From NCBI RefSeq assembly GCF_018449525.1, contig NZ_JAAVUS010000015.1, positions 62,001-126,000 of the forward strand: a stretch of DNA of 64,000 bases. Direction: 5' to 3'. How positions within the stretch are numbered: position 1 is the first letter of the stretch; each line of letters begins with the position of its first letter. Shown piece after piece: positions 37,601-44,946 of this stretch. The stretch is from Bradyrhizobium sp. dw_78 (GTDB lineage: Bacteria > Pseudomonadota > Alphaproteobacteria > Rhizobiales > Xanthobacteraceae). The notes beneath the pieces are model-generated. The model was not told where the DNA came from. It searched no databases and saw only the letters and a program-made list of their open reading frames with translations. Position numbers and translations under genes: made by a program.

Positions 37601-37937
37601 CCGCAACATCTTCGCCTTGAGCAGCGTCCTTGAGCGGCGCGGCATGAAAGTCCTCACCGCGACCACCGGAAGCGAAGCGGTCGCTCTGGTCGAACAGAAC
37701 CCGGAAATCGCGATCGTTTTGATGGATATCATGATGCCGCAAATGGACGGCTACCAGACCATCGGCGTCATCCGGCAAAACCCCGTGTTCTGCCGCCTTC
37801 CGATCATTGCATTGACGGCCAAGGCAATGAAGGGTGATCGGGAGAAATGCCTGGAGGCCGGCGCATCCGATTACCTCGCCAAGCCGGTCAATACCGAACA
37901 ACTTCTCCTCGCCATCCGCATGTGGCTGCACCGCTGA
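31650..37937 (+). CDS. Giant soluble HAMP-array hybrid histidine kinase with three receiver domains
   Basis: 2095 residues, no transmembrane segment. Order: an N-terminal divergent HAMP-like region (about 29-170); eleven tandem 92-residue HAMP units (171-1182), each with EVTRVAREVGT, GTWKDLTD, NLTAQVRNIAEV and GDLSKKITVDVRGEI; a GAF domain (about 1200-1345); a long coiled coil (1350-1425); HisKA with His1432 in MSHELRTP; HATPase with Asn1548, DTGIGIP and GGTGLGLAI; then receivers with Asp1757 (LDVFLPD), Asp1879 (LDLRLPD) and Asp2026 (MDIMMPQ). The HAMP sequence type is that of fungal group III (Nik1/Os-1) osmosensing kinases, which carry fewer units. It probably senses a cytoplasmic or osmotic/redox cue. 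A second sensor kinase begins 10 bp downstream. Confidence 0.95.
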   Translation: MSDLDPGAVSPPPHPISKRKSGTNPGPDSWQDLLQALQAMRSGDFSVRMSGDYLGIEGKIADTFNEIIAANQRMAQQLERVGQGVGREGKTRQRVRFGLASGSWADMESSVNTLIDDLLWPTREVTRAVAAVAQGDLLQTVQLDVDGRPLGGEFLQSANIVNTMIRQLGVFTSEVTRVAREVGTEGKLGGQAQVPEVTGVWKDLTESVNSMANNLTGQVRNIAEVTIAVANGDLSKKITVDVRGEILQLKEAINTMVDQLRSFASEVTRVAREVGTDGKLGGQAIVPGVAGTWKDLTDSVNAMCGNLTAQVRNIANVTTAVARGDLSRKITVDVRGEILELKDTINTMVDQLNAFASEVTRVAREVGTEGKLGGQAQVSGVAGTWKDLTDNVNFMASNLTAQVRNIADVATAIAGGDLSKKITVNVSGEILQLKETLNTMVDQLNAFAGEVTRVAREVGTDGKLGGQAEVPGVAGTWKDLTDSVNSMAGNLTAQVRNIAEVTTAVANGDLSKKITVDVRGEILELKDTINTMVDQLNAFAGEVTRVAREVGTEGKLGGQALVRGVAGTWKDLTDSVNSMASNLTGQVRNIAEVATAVAEGDLSKKITVNVSGEILQLKETLNTMVDQLNAFAGEVTRVAREVGTDGKLGGQAEVPGVAGTWKDLTDSVNSMAGNLTAQVRNIAEVATAIAGGDLSRKITVDVRGEILQLKETLNTMVDQLNRFAGEVTRVAREVGTEGRLGGQANVPGVAGTWKDLTDSVNSMAGNLTGQVRNIAEVTTAVAKGDLSKKITVDVKGEILELKNTVNTMVDQLNAFASEVTRVAREVGTEGKLGGQAEVPEVAGTWKDLTDNVNFMASNLTAQVRNIAEVATAIAGGDLSKKITVDVRGEILLLKDTLNTMVEQLRSFAAEVTRVAREVGTEGRLGGQAVVPGVGGTWKDLTDNVNLLAANLTTQVRNIAEVTTAVARGDLSRKITVDVKGEILELKNTINTMVDQLNAFAGEVTRVAREVGTEGKLGGQAEVRGVAGTWKDLTDTVNFMAANLTEQVRGIVKVVTAVANGDLKQSLTVKSKGEVAALADTINNMTETLAIFADQVTSVAREVGVEGRLGGQANVPGASGTWKDLTGNVNLLAANLTSQVRAIAEVATAVTKGDLTRTIQVDARGEVSELKDNINTMITNLRLTTDLNTEQDWLKTNLARFTNMLQGQRDLATVGRLLLSELSPLVNAQMGVIYRVENEDHPQLRLLSSYAGDGASPHRQILQFGEGLAGQCAMDKRQQLLSDIPPDAVPISSALLRVVPKDLVVLPVLFENHVKAVIELASVGTFTASQMTFLEQLTHSIGIVLNSIEATMQTEGLLKQSQQLAGELQTQQRELQQTNEQLEQKAQQLAERNVEVERKNQEIEQARRALEEKASELALTSKYKSEFLANMSHELRTPLNSILILGQQLTENPDGNLTGKQVEFARTIHGAGTDLLNLISDILDLSKIESGTVTVDAEEILTSSLLDTVGRPFRHEAENRQLTFNVELDPNLARSIVTDSKRLQQVLKNLLSNAFKFTAEGGVSLKVAAAVGGWSPEHPLLNAASAVIAFEVSDTGIGIPLEKQKLIFEAFQQADAGTSRKYGGTGLGLAISRELANLLGGEIHLHSTPGKGSTFTLYLPLKYSGPTVAPRTNAPRPYGAVPALPAATPERVIEQVPDDRLSLEPGDTILLIVEDDPHYARVLVDLARDKGFKVLVAARGAEALDLAKQFQPTAMSLDVFLPDMLGWTVLNQLKHNPLTRHIPVQIITLDEDRQHALARGAFSFVNKPTTTEGLSAALSQIREYARPRRKRLLVVEDNAAEQLSIRELLDHDDIEITTVETGAAALSALRDTPCDCMVLDLRLPDMSGFEVLDRIRHDSELSNVPVVVFTGRELSAEEDAELHVLARSIVVKGVESPERLLDETSLFLHRVITELPAEKQRMLEKLNSSDEDLIGKTALLVDDDARNIFALSSVLERRGMKVLTATTGSEAVALVEQNPEIAIVLMDIMMPQMDGYQTIGVIRQNPVFCRLPIIALTAKAMKGDREKCLEAGASDYLAKPVNTEQLLLAIRMWLHR
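32160..35195 (+). repeat. Eleven tandem 276-bp units encoding HAMP modules
   Basis: The start of each unit (TTC of F-A-S/G-E-V) falls exactly at 32160 + 276n for n = 0 to 10, with no insertion or deletion. Nucleotide identity between units is high; units 4 and 6, and units 3, 5 and 6 in parts, are nearly identical. The last two units (from 34644) diverge most. Such an array is prone to unit gain or loss by recombination and to misassembly. Confidence 0.95.
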
Positions 37938-37947
37938 TCGGTTTTGT

Positions 37948-39438
37948 ATGATGGACCATGAAAAGGTGAACATACTTCTGGTCGACGATCAGCCTGCCAA
38001 GCTGCTCGCCTATGAAGTCATCCTGAAGGATCTCGGCGAGAATCTCGTCGCGGCGGCCTCGGGACGGGAAGCACTCGAGATTCTGCTCAAGACCGAGATC
38101 GCGGTCATTCTGGTCGATGTCTGCATGCCGGAACTGGATGGCTTCGAACTTGCCGCCATGATCCGCGATCATCCGCGCTTCCAGAAAACGTCGATGATCT
38201 TCATCTCGGCTATCCAGGTCAGCGATTTCGATCGCTTGCGCGGCTATGAGATGGGCGCCGTCGATTACGTTCCGGTGCCCGTCGTGCCCGAGGTGTTACG
38301 GGCCAAGGTCAGGATCTTCGCGGAGCTCTACCGCAAGACCCGGCAATTAGAGCATTTGAACGCCGAGCTTGAAGATCGCGTCCGCGCCCGAACCGCCGAA
38401 CTGGAGGAGTCGACCGCCCGGCTGATCGAAAGCGAGCAGCGCCGCAGCATGGCGCTCGCGGCGGGCCGGATGGGCTCCTGGGACTGGGATTGGGACAATG
38501 GCGACTGGATGTGGGACGAAGGCCAGTACCGGATTTTCGGTGTCGAGCCGCAACAGTTCGAGGTCAATTCGGCGAATATCCGAACCCTGCTGCACCCGGA
38601 CGACGTCGAGGACCTCCGCAGGATGATCGAAGAATTCGCCAAGGGCGCGCAGTCGCATGAGGCGGAATTCCGGATCCATCGCCCGGATGGCGAGATGCGC
38701 TGGTGCGTCGGCACCGCGGCGGCGACCCTCGATAAAAACGGCCGCATCGTGCGGGTGAGCGGCGTGACGGTTGATATCACCGACCGCAAGCGCGCCGAGG
38801 AACGTCAGAACCTGCTGACCCGGGAAGTCGATCACCGCGCCAAGAATGCGCTGGCGCTGGCCCAATCCATCGTGCGCCTGACGCGCGCCGATAATGTCAA
38901 AACCTATGTCAACGCCGTGGAAGGCCGCATCAATGCGCTGGCCCGGGTTCACACCATTCTCTCGCTGTCGAGCTGGCAAGGCGCCGAAATAAGCAAGCTG
39001 GTCGATGAAGAAATCGCGGCCTATTCAATGGGCGGCCAGATCCGGCTTTCCGGCTCGGAAGTCCAGTTGCAGCCGGCAACCGCGCAAACGCTGGCGCTGG
39101 CCTTGCACGAGCTCATCACCAACTCGGCCAAATACGGAGCGCTCTCCACCCTGTCGGGACACTTGTCGATCGAATGGGACGTCGAGGATGATGTGCTCGC
39201 GCTGATATGGGAAGAGACCGGCGGTCCGCAGGTGCAGCCGCCGACCTCGCGCGGGTTCGGGACAAGGAGCCTGATGACCAGCGTCGAGTCCCAACTCGGG
39301 GGACAGGCGCTGTTCGACTGGCGCGCCGAAGGCCTGATCTGCCGGCTGCTGATTCCGCTGGCGAGAAAAAAGCCGATAGCGGAACTGCATGACAGACATG
39401 GCGCTGCCGCCAACCTCTCCCGTCAGCGTGCGTCCTGA
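37948..39438 (+). CDS. Receiver-PAS-HWE sensor histidine kinase
   Basis: Soluble kinase of 496 residues. An N-terminal receiver domain (about 8-125) has phosphoacceptor Asp57 (LVDVCMPELDG), a coiled coil follows at 130-165, a PAS domain with PAC (about 170-290) has WMWDEGQYRIFGVE, and an HWE-family transmitter has His296 in REVDHRAKNAL, an N-box ALHELITNSAKYGALS and the WEE element in LIWEETGG. ATG 37948 (or the adjacent ATG 37951) comes 10 bp after the giant kinase, so the two are co-transcribed and its receiver is a likely target of that kinase. The frame upstream overlaps the giant kinase and is not used. Confidence 0.92.
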   Translation: MMDHEKVNILLVDDQPAKLLAYEVILKDLGENLVAAASGREALEILLKTEIAVILVDVCMPELDGFELAAMIRDHPRFQKTSMIFISAIQVSDFDRLRGYEMGAVDYVPVPVVPEVLRAKVRIFAELYRKTRQLEHLNAELEDRVRARTAELEESTARLIESEQRRSMALAAGRMGSWDWDWDNGDWMWDEGQYRIFGVEPQQFEVNSANIRTLLHPDDVEDLRRMIEEFAKGAQSHEAEFRIHRPDGEMRWCVGTAAATLDKNGRIVRVSGVTVDITDRKRAEERQNLLTREVDHRAKNALALAQSIVRLTRADNVKTYVNAVEGRINALARVHTILSLSSWQGAEISKLVDEEIAAYSMGGQIRLSGSEVQLQPATAQTLALALHELITNSAKYGALSTLSGHLSIEWDVEDDVLALIWEETGGPQVQPPTSRGFGTRSLMTSVESQLGGQALFDWRAEGLICRLLIPLARKKPIAELHDRHGAAANLSRQRAS

Positions 39439-39464
39439 TAGGCCACACGCCGATATTTTAGCTT

Positions 39465-39722
39465 TCAGAGCAGCCGGGCGCGGCCGAACAACACGCGCAG
39501 GGCATCGGTTGCCTGCACCGTCAACATCGCGTTTTCGGAGGCATTCTGAAGCGCACGCAGGGCGTCTTCGTGCAGCGATTTGAATTCCATCCACTCGACC
39601 GAGCTGAGACTGGTGATGAATTGATAGGCTTGGCCGACGGTGCCGATGGAAAGCGTTCTGCCGTTCAATCTGATTTCGAACGTCGCGCGCAACGGTGTGC
39701 CGCAATGAGAGGCATCACTCAT
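39465..39722 (-). CDS. DUF982-family small protein
   Basis: Protein of 85 residues. The pattern WMEFKSLHEDALRALQNA followed by NAMLTVQATDALRVLF is the DUF982 signature found mainly in rhizobia; function unknown. It is convergent with the HWE kinase gene, 26 bp between stops, and on the same strand as the DUF2778 gene further on. Confidence 0.8.
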   Translation of the reverse strand: MSDASHCGTPLRATFEIRLNGRTLSIGTVGQAYQFITSLSSVEWMEFKSLHEDALRALQNASENAMLTVQATDALRVLFGRARLL

Positions 39723-39819
39723 GTTTCGGTTGCGCCGCGCGGGCGGCGACCAAAGCCATTCCGCACTCTTCCATGCAGCGCATATGCCGGAAGGCCGCTT
39801 TGGTCAGCCGCGGCGGGCG

Positions 39820-40893
39820 TCAAGTCTGGGAGTCCGCCCGACGCGTATCCGGCGCGGTTATGTTCAGGCTCGGCACCACGACCAGATGACTGATTTCGCC
39901 ATTCTTGTACGCGGCGAGAAAGCGGTCGTAGTTTCTGATCGACACGCAGCCGTTGGAATCGCCGTTGGGACCAAGCATAAAGCTGTGTGTCAGCAATCCG
40001 GTGCGGCCCAGCGTCGCGTTGCTGTCCTGCGGAATCATGCGGAGCGCTTCGACGCCGTGAAATATGTGTTCTCGCGGCTTCAAATCATAGGTCGCGGGCG
40101 GGGTCGCTCCGACATTGCGTTCGTTCACATGTTCCGGATCGTCCATCAGACGGCCCATTCCCGAATGGGCCTCGAGCTTCAAGCCGTTCGGCATGTAAAC
40201 GACATGGGCAGATATGTCGTAAACAGCCGTGACTTTGTCGTAGCCGAGCGTCGTGAGATCCGGCCCGCCTTCCGAGATTCCGATTCCGGATTCGGGCGTA
40301 AGCGATGCCAGCTTGAGACCGCCTGCCGGCAACAGGGCGGATAGTTTTTGCAGCCATGTCCGGTCGTCAGGCCGCGCGGCGACAGCCGTGCCGGCAGCAG
40401 AAACGCTCGCGGCTTCGAAGCTCGCCTCGACCGGACGCGACCTCGGAATCGGAACGGCTGGAGCCGTTGCGGGCTTGGCGTCGTCGGCGGCGGCCGTCGA
40501 CACGTCCGGAGCCGGATTTTGCTGCGGTGGATCCTGCTGCGACAGCTCCTGCGATGACTGCAATCCTTGTGACTGCAATCCTTCGGCAAGCCGGCTTTTG
40601 GCCTGATGTAATTTGAGATCGAGTTCCGAGGACCAGGCCTGGACCAGAAGGCGCGGCGACAAATGCGTCGGAGGGGTCTTGGAGACCGGCAGGAAGCGGT
40701 CATCAAACGTTAACGCCTCGCCCGCCACGGACGAGCCGATGCGCGACAGCAAAATACCCGGGTCAAAACCGGCGATCCAGGCTGTTGCGCCCGACGCAAT
40801 AGCCAGCGTGGCAACGATCGGAGCGATCTTGCCAAAAGACCCCCTGCTGGGACCGGATGGAAACCGTCCATCGGTCATAGCAATATAAGCCAT
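39820..40893 (-). CDS. DUF2778 L,D-transpeptidase-like protein (Tlde1 family), membrane-anchored
   Basis: 357 residues. One hydrophobic segment near 22-45 anchors it, a long Pro/Gln/Ala-rich linker runs to about 190, and a C-terminal DUF2778 domain has AVYDISAHVVYMPNG, LEAHSGMG and the catalytic block HSFMLGPNGDSNGC with His303 and Cys316. Tlde1 proteins are L,D-transpeptidase-fold peptidoglycan enzymes, some delivered by type VI secretion. No secretion gene is here, and the membrane anchor suggests a housekeeping cell-wall role. GGGGGGATGG precedes ATG 40893. Confidence 0.85.
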   Translation of the reverse strand: MAYIAMTDGRFPSGPSRGSFGKIAPIVATLAIASGATAWIAGFDPGILLSRIGSSVAGEALTFDDRFLPVSKTPPTHLSPRLLVQAWSSELDLKLHQAKSRLAEGLQSQGLQSSQELSQQDPPQQNPAPDVSTAAADDAKPATAPAVPIPRSRPVEASFEAASVSAAGTAVAARPDDRTWLQKLSALLPAGGLKLASLTPESGIGISEGGPDLTTLGYDKVTAVYDISAHVVYMPNGLKLEAHSGMGRLMDDPEHVNERNVGATPPATYDLKPREHIFHGVEALRMIPQDSNATLGRTGLLTHSFMLGPNGDSNGCVSIRNYDRFLAAYKNGEISHLVVVPSLNITAPDTRRADSQT

Positions 40894-41245
40894 CCATCCC
40901 CCCGGTTCGGCACCCTGGGACTAGGATTCGCCCAAACCTGCCGAACTATGCGGACCCAACTACGGCATAATCGAGACAGAAACGGCGACCCCCTATAGTT
41001 CCGCCGCCCTGGACACTTTTAATCAATTGGACAATAGCCGATCCCGCGTTCCGCTTCCAGTATCGAAAGCTAACGGCTCCCCCTCCTTCCGGACCGCTTC
41101 ATCAAGCCACGATAGGTTGGCGGTCACTTATCCAGCCTTCGAATCAGGCGTAGATGCCCGCAGAGGCACGGTAATTGGATACTTCGAGATTGCCGGGGTG
41201 ACGGATGGGTTTTCGCCCCGCCGGCACGGGGCGGACGCCTCGACC
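40894..41245. other. Gene-free stretch between DUF2778 and PilZ genes
   Basis: 352 bp; besides the hairpin at 41214-41233 I see no gene or RNA. It must contain the promoter of the DUF2778 gene. Short frames on both strands lack coding character. Confidence 0.35.
41214..41233 (-). terminator. Strong GC hairpin just after the PilZ gene
   Basis: CGCCCCG-CCGGCA-CGGGGCG forms a perfect 7-bp stem with a 6-nt loop, 12 bp past the PilZ stop. On the minus strand it is followed by AAAACCC rather than a U-tract, so it may stabilise the 3' end rather than terminate intrinsically. Confidence 0.4.
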
Positions 41246-41524
41246 TCATCCCGGACTTTGCGGATGAGCGGCTGCGTGTGGCGCTGCAACGAAGGTGATG
41301 CCGATGCGCTTGTGCTGAATCCAGGCAATCTGGCATTCGCGCACCAACGCGCCTTTCGACATCACCAGACGAAAGCGAGCAGGCACGAAAGCCGGGTTTT
41401 CGATATCGATGGCGGCGCCGTCCGGCGAAATGTTGCGGACGACACAACTCATGACCGAGCCGTCCGCCGACACATAGGCCGGTTCGTTGATTTCGGTCCG
41501 CTGGTACTTGCGCTTTTCTTCCAT
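41246..41524 (-). CDS. PilZ-domain protein (probable c-di-GMP receptor)
   Basis: Single-domain PilZ protein, 92 residues. The c-di-GMP-binding RxxxR is RKYQR (5-9) and the second motif is NISPDG (31-36). It stands alone between gene-free regions, so its output partner cannot be deduced. The signalling genes upstream do not include an obvious cyclase or phosphodiesterase. Confidence 0.88.
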   Translation of the reverse strand: MEEKRKYQRTEINEPAYVSADGSVMSCVVRNISPDGAAIDIENPAFVPARFRLVMSKGALVRECQIAWIQHKRIGITFVAAPHAAAHPQSPG

Positions 41525-41841
41525 TGACTTCGATTCTGGAGGTCAACCAAGCCGGAGCATAACGCGAAATCATAAACGAATTGGGCAATGTGCATTGTCT
41601 TGGCCCCTGCGTGCGGCCAGACAAAGGCCGAACCGGCGAGACATCATGACCGGCGGTCTTCGGGTTAGCTCTGAGTTCGTCTTCGGCGGTGCCGCAAATG
41701 CGGATCCGCGATTTTCTTATTTATCGATCGATATCTCACTCTTCCGTTCGCCGCTTTGTCAGGGTAGCCTTCACGACATGGTGCGTTATGCGGGCGCAAA
41801 GCCCGCAAAAAATCAAACAAGCGCCAACGGAGAGAAACGCC

Positions 41842-43257
41842 ATGTTCGAGATGCTCGACCGACGGACGAGTCTGACTCGTAATCAGATCAAGATCCTCGC
41901 CGCAGCCATTATCGGTGACGCGCTGGAATTCTTCGACTACTTCCTGATCGGCTTCGTACTCGCCTTCCTGATCGGGCCGTGGAAACTGACTTTCGGCCAA
42001 TCCGCTACCGTGTTGATGAGTTCCGGCATCGGCGCCATTCTTGGCGCCTATACTTGGGGATGGCTCGCCGACCGGGTCGGCCGCCGCAAGGTGTTCATCG
42101 GCACCGTACTGAATTTCTCGGTCGCGACCGGACTTCTCTATTTCACGCCGGACAATGGCTGGGTCTATCTCTCCGTCATGCGCTTTTTCGTCGGCCTCGG
42201 CGTCGGCGGCCTCTATTGCGTCGACCTGCCGCTGGTGCAGGAATTCATGCCCTCCTCCAAGCGCGGCTGGGTCGGCGGCCTCGTGACCTGCGTCATTCCG
42301 CTGGGCACCGGGCTAGGTGCCGTGCTCGGCGCTTCCGTCGGTGGCGGCGACTGGCGGCTGCTGTTTGCCATCGGCGTGCTTCCCGCCATCCTCGTTCTGC
42401 TGGTTCGGCTGTGGGTGCCGGAATCGCCGCGCTGGCTCTGCCGCCAGGGCCGCTATGAAGAAGCGCGCGAATCGCTGGCCTGGGCGTTGCAGACCGATCC
42501 CTCGAACTTACCGATGCCGACGGCTGCCGATGCCGGCCCGGTGATCAAGTCGAACTGGCTCGACCTCTTCAAATATCCCCGCAGCCTGATGGTCTCCTGG
42601 CTCGGCAACGCCGGCGCCCAGACCGGCGTCTACGGCATTACACTCTGGGCGCCATCCTTGTTCGTGCTGCTGCTCAAGGTCACGCCGCAGGAAGCCGCCA
42701 AGATGATGATCCTGCTGACCGTGTTCGGTTTCTTTGGACGCATCTCCTTCGCCTTCTTTTCGGAACTGATGGGGCGGCGCAAGGCGGGAGGCCTGCTCGG
42801 CTTCGGCGCGGGCGTCCTCACCATCGTGGCCGGCTACAATTACGACACCATGGTCATGGGCGTGTCGGCGTTCTGGCTGATCCTGGCGCTCGGCTATTTC
42901 TTCGCGGATGGCGGTTTCGCCATCGTCGGACCTTACGGGGCCGAGGTCTGGCCCTCGCATCTCAGGACGTCCGGGATGGGCTCGGCCTACGGCTTCGGTG
43001 GCATCGGCAAGATCATTGGCCCGGTCGGGCTGGCGCTGATCGTGGGCTCCGGCAATTACCTCAAGCCGGACGTGCCTTTGCCGGAAATTCCGATCGCCTT
43101 CATCTATCTCGGCTGCTGGTTCCTGATGGCCGGTGCGATGTATTATTTCTTCGGAATTGAGACGCGGGGAAAATCGATCGAGCAGATCGACAGGGAACTG
43201 GCCGAGACGGCGGCAAGGTCCACAGTTTCCGCCACCACCGCAGTTCGGCAGGCCTAG
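41842..43257 (+). CDS. MFS transporter, paralogue of the permease at 563-1981
   Basis: Inner-membrane facilitator, 471 residues, about 12 helices. It shares with the first permease the N-terminal M-F-x-x-LDR pattern, FDYFLIGFVLAFL, GWLADRVGRRKVFIG, GGLYCVDLPLVQEFMP, PESPRWL and GYFFADGGFAIVGPYGAEVWP. ATG 41842 follows ACGGAGAGAAACG; the longer frame to 41689 is not needed. It starts an operon with a flavin monooxygenase and VOC protein and likely imports their substrate. Confidence 0.93.
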   Translation: MFEMLDRRTSLTRNQIKILAAAIIGDALEFFDYFLIGFVLAFLIGPWKLTFGQSATVLMSSGIGAILGAYTWGWLADRVGRRKVFIGTVLNFSVATGLLYFTPDNGWVYLSVMRFFVGLGVGGLYCVDLPLVQEFMPSSKRGWVGGLVTCVIPLGTGLGAVLGASVGGGDWRLLFAIGVLPAILVLLVRLWVPESPRWLCRQGRYEEARESLAWALQTDPSNLPMPTAADAGPVIKSNWLDLFKYPRSLMVSWLGNAGAQTGVYGITLWAPSLFVLLLKVTPQEAAKMMILLTVFGFFGRISFAFFSELMGRRKAGGLLGFGAGVLTIVAGYNYDTMVMGVSAFWLILALGYFFADGGFAIVGPYGAEVWPSHLRTSGMGSAYGFGGIGKIIGPVGLALIVGSGNYLKPDVPLPEIPIAFIYLGCWFLMAGAMYYFFGIETRGKSIEQIDRELAETAARSTVSATTAVRQA

Positions 43258-43259
43258 CC

Positions 43260-44474
43260 ATGAGCACGGTGATCCCAGATATGCCTTCCGTGACATCCGC
43301 CGATCTGGCCGGCGACCCGGCCGTCATCGCGCGGGCCGAAGCCGTCCGCTCCGCCGTCGGCGCTGCATCGATCGAGATCGAGCGCACGCGCCGGCTGCCG
43401 CCGGCCCTGCTCGACAAGCTCCATGAGGCCGGGCTGTTTCGTCTGCTGCTGCCCCGCTCGTCGAACGGGATCGAGACCGATCCCGTGACGTTTTTCCATG
43501 TCATCGAGGCGATCGCCCGCGATGATGCATCGACGGCCTGGTGCCTCAGTCAGGCCGGTGGCTGCGCGATGTCGGCGGCCTATCTCGACCTCCCGGTGTC
43601 GCATGAAATCTTCGGCGACGATCCGCGTGCGGTGCTGGCCTGGGGACCGGGCCCCAAGGTCAAGGCCATCGAATGCGACGACGGTTACCGGATCTCGGGT
43701 GTCTGGTCCTTTACCTCCGGCGGACGCCACGCCACCTGGCTCGGCGCGCACTGCCCGATCTACCGGGCCGACGGCTCGCCGAAGCTCGACGCCAATGGCG
43801 TCCAGCAGGAGCGCACCATGCTGGTGCGTAGCGAGGATGTCGTCTGGACCGATATCTGGAAAACGGTGGGCCTGCGCGGTACCGCCAGCGATCAATTCGC
43901 GCTGAACGATTACTTCGTTCGTTCAGATCATTCGATCACCCGCGAATTCGACCAGGAGTGCCGCGAGAGCGGTCCGCTTTACAGGATGGGTTCCGGCACC
44001 TGCTATCAGGTGGGCTTCGCCGGAGTCGCTTGCGGCGTCGCGCGCGGCGCACTCGACACTTTCATCGACATCGCCCGCAACAAGGTGCCGCGCGGTCAAA
44101 AAAGTCCACTGCGCGACAACGCCGTGGTGCAGTGCAGCCTCGCCCAGGCCGAGGTCAATCTGCGTGCCGCACGCGGCTTTGTGCTGCAATCGATGGCGGA
44201 TGTCTGGAAAGCGCTTTCGGCCGGTTCACTGATCACGGTCGAGCAGCGCATCGTGATCCGGATGGCGGCCACCCATGCCATCCACAAGGCGCGCGAGGCC
44301 GTCGACTTCGCCTACCACGCCGCGGGCGCAACCGCGATCTTCGAGAACCATCCGCTCGAGCGCCGCTTCCGCGACATCCACACCGTGACCCAGCAATTGC
44401 AGGGCCGGATGAGCCATTTCGAAACCGTCGGCGCCTGGATGATGGGCGCGGACGCCGACCTCACTTTTGTCTAG
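43260..44474 (+). CDS. Flavin-dependent monooxygenase of the acyl-CoA dehydrogenase fold (group D)
   Basis: 404 residues with the ACAD fold. The loop FTSGGRHATWLG in place of the ACAD TEP-GSD segment, and ending with ERRFRDIHTVTQQLQGRMSHFETVGAWMMG, point to the two-component monooxygenase group (HpaB-C2/DszC/HsaA-like) rather than a dehydrogenase. Such enzymes use reduced flavin from a separate reductase, and none is adjacent. The ATG is 2 bp after the MFS stop, so the genes are coupled. It probably hydroxylates an aromatic or heterocyclic compound. Confidence 0.85.
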   Translation: MSTVIPDMPSVTSADLAGDPAVIARAEAVRSAVGAASIEIERTRRLPPALLDKLHEAGLFRLLLPRSSNGIETDPVTFFHVIEAIARDDASTAWCLSQAGGCAMSAAYLDLPVSHEIFGDDPRAVLAWGPGPKVKAIECDDGYRISGVWSFTSGGRHATWLGAHCPIYRADGSPKLDANGVQQERTMLVRSEDVVWTDIWKTVGLRGTASDQFALNDYFVRSDHSITREFDQECRESGPLYRMGSGTCYQVGFAGVACGVARGALDTFIDIARNKVPRGQKSPLRDNAVVQCSLAQAEVNLRAARGFVLQSMADVWKALSAGSLITVEQRIVIRMAATHAIHKAREAVDFAYHAAGATAIFENHPLERRFRDIHTVTQQLQGRMSHFETVGAWMMGADADLTFV

Positions 44475-44485
44475 GGAGAAGAACC

Positions 44486-44887
44486 ATGCCACTTGGCGGA
44501 CTGCAGCACTACACCATCGAACCGCAAGACCTCGAAAAGACCAAGGACTTCTATTGCGACGTGTTGGGATTGGAGAACGGCGATCGCCCGCCGCTCGATT
44601 TTCCCGGCTACTGGCTCTATTCGGGCGGCCAGGCCACGGTACACCTGATGGGCACCCGCAAGCCGCGCGAAGGCATCGTGGTGCGCGGCACCGAGAAGAA
44701 ATTTGACGACACCGGCCGCCTCGACCATATCGCCTTTGCCGCGACCGACATCGAAAGCGTGCGCAAGCGGCTGCAATCGAAGAACGTCGAATTCCGCGAA
44801 AGCATCGTCCCGCGCACCGGCGATACGCAATTCTTTCTCTATGACCCGGACGGCGTCGGCGTGGAGCTGAATTTTCCGAAGCGCTAA
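44486..44887 (+). CDS. VOC-family protein (glyoxalase/extradiol dioxygenase superfamily)
   Basis: Single VOC unit of 133 residues made of two beta-alpha-beta3 modules. Possible metal ligands are His8 (LQHYT), His53 (VHLMG), His81 (LDHIAF) and Glu127 (GVELNF), the canonical pattern. Members include isomerases, lyases and ring-cleaving dioxygenases; length fits a small dimeric enzyme. GGGAGAAGAACC is the ribosome site, 11 bp after the monooxygenase stop. It is the last gene of the operon and is followed by a good terminator. Confidence 0.88.
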   Translation: MPLGGLQHYTIEPQDLEKTKDFYCDVLGLENGDRPPLDFPGYWLYSGGQATVHLMGTRKPREGIVVRGTEKKFDDTGRLDHIAFAATDIESVRKRLQSKNVEFRESIVPRTGDTQFFLYDPDGVGVELNFPKR

Positions 44888-44914
44888 GGCATTCGCCCAT
44901 CGGCTATGTACGAG

Positions 44915-44946
44915 ACCCGGCCAGCCCGCTGGCTGGGTTTTCTTTT
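44915..44946 (+). terminator. Rho-independent terminator
   Basis: CCCGGCCAGC and GCTGGCTGGG pair in a 9-10-bp stem with a small CC-centred loop and one G-U pair, directly followed by TTTTCTTTT. It lies 28 bp after the VOC gene and ends the MFS-monooxygenase-VOC transcript. Confidence 0.85.
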
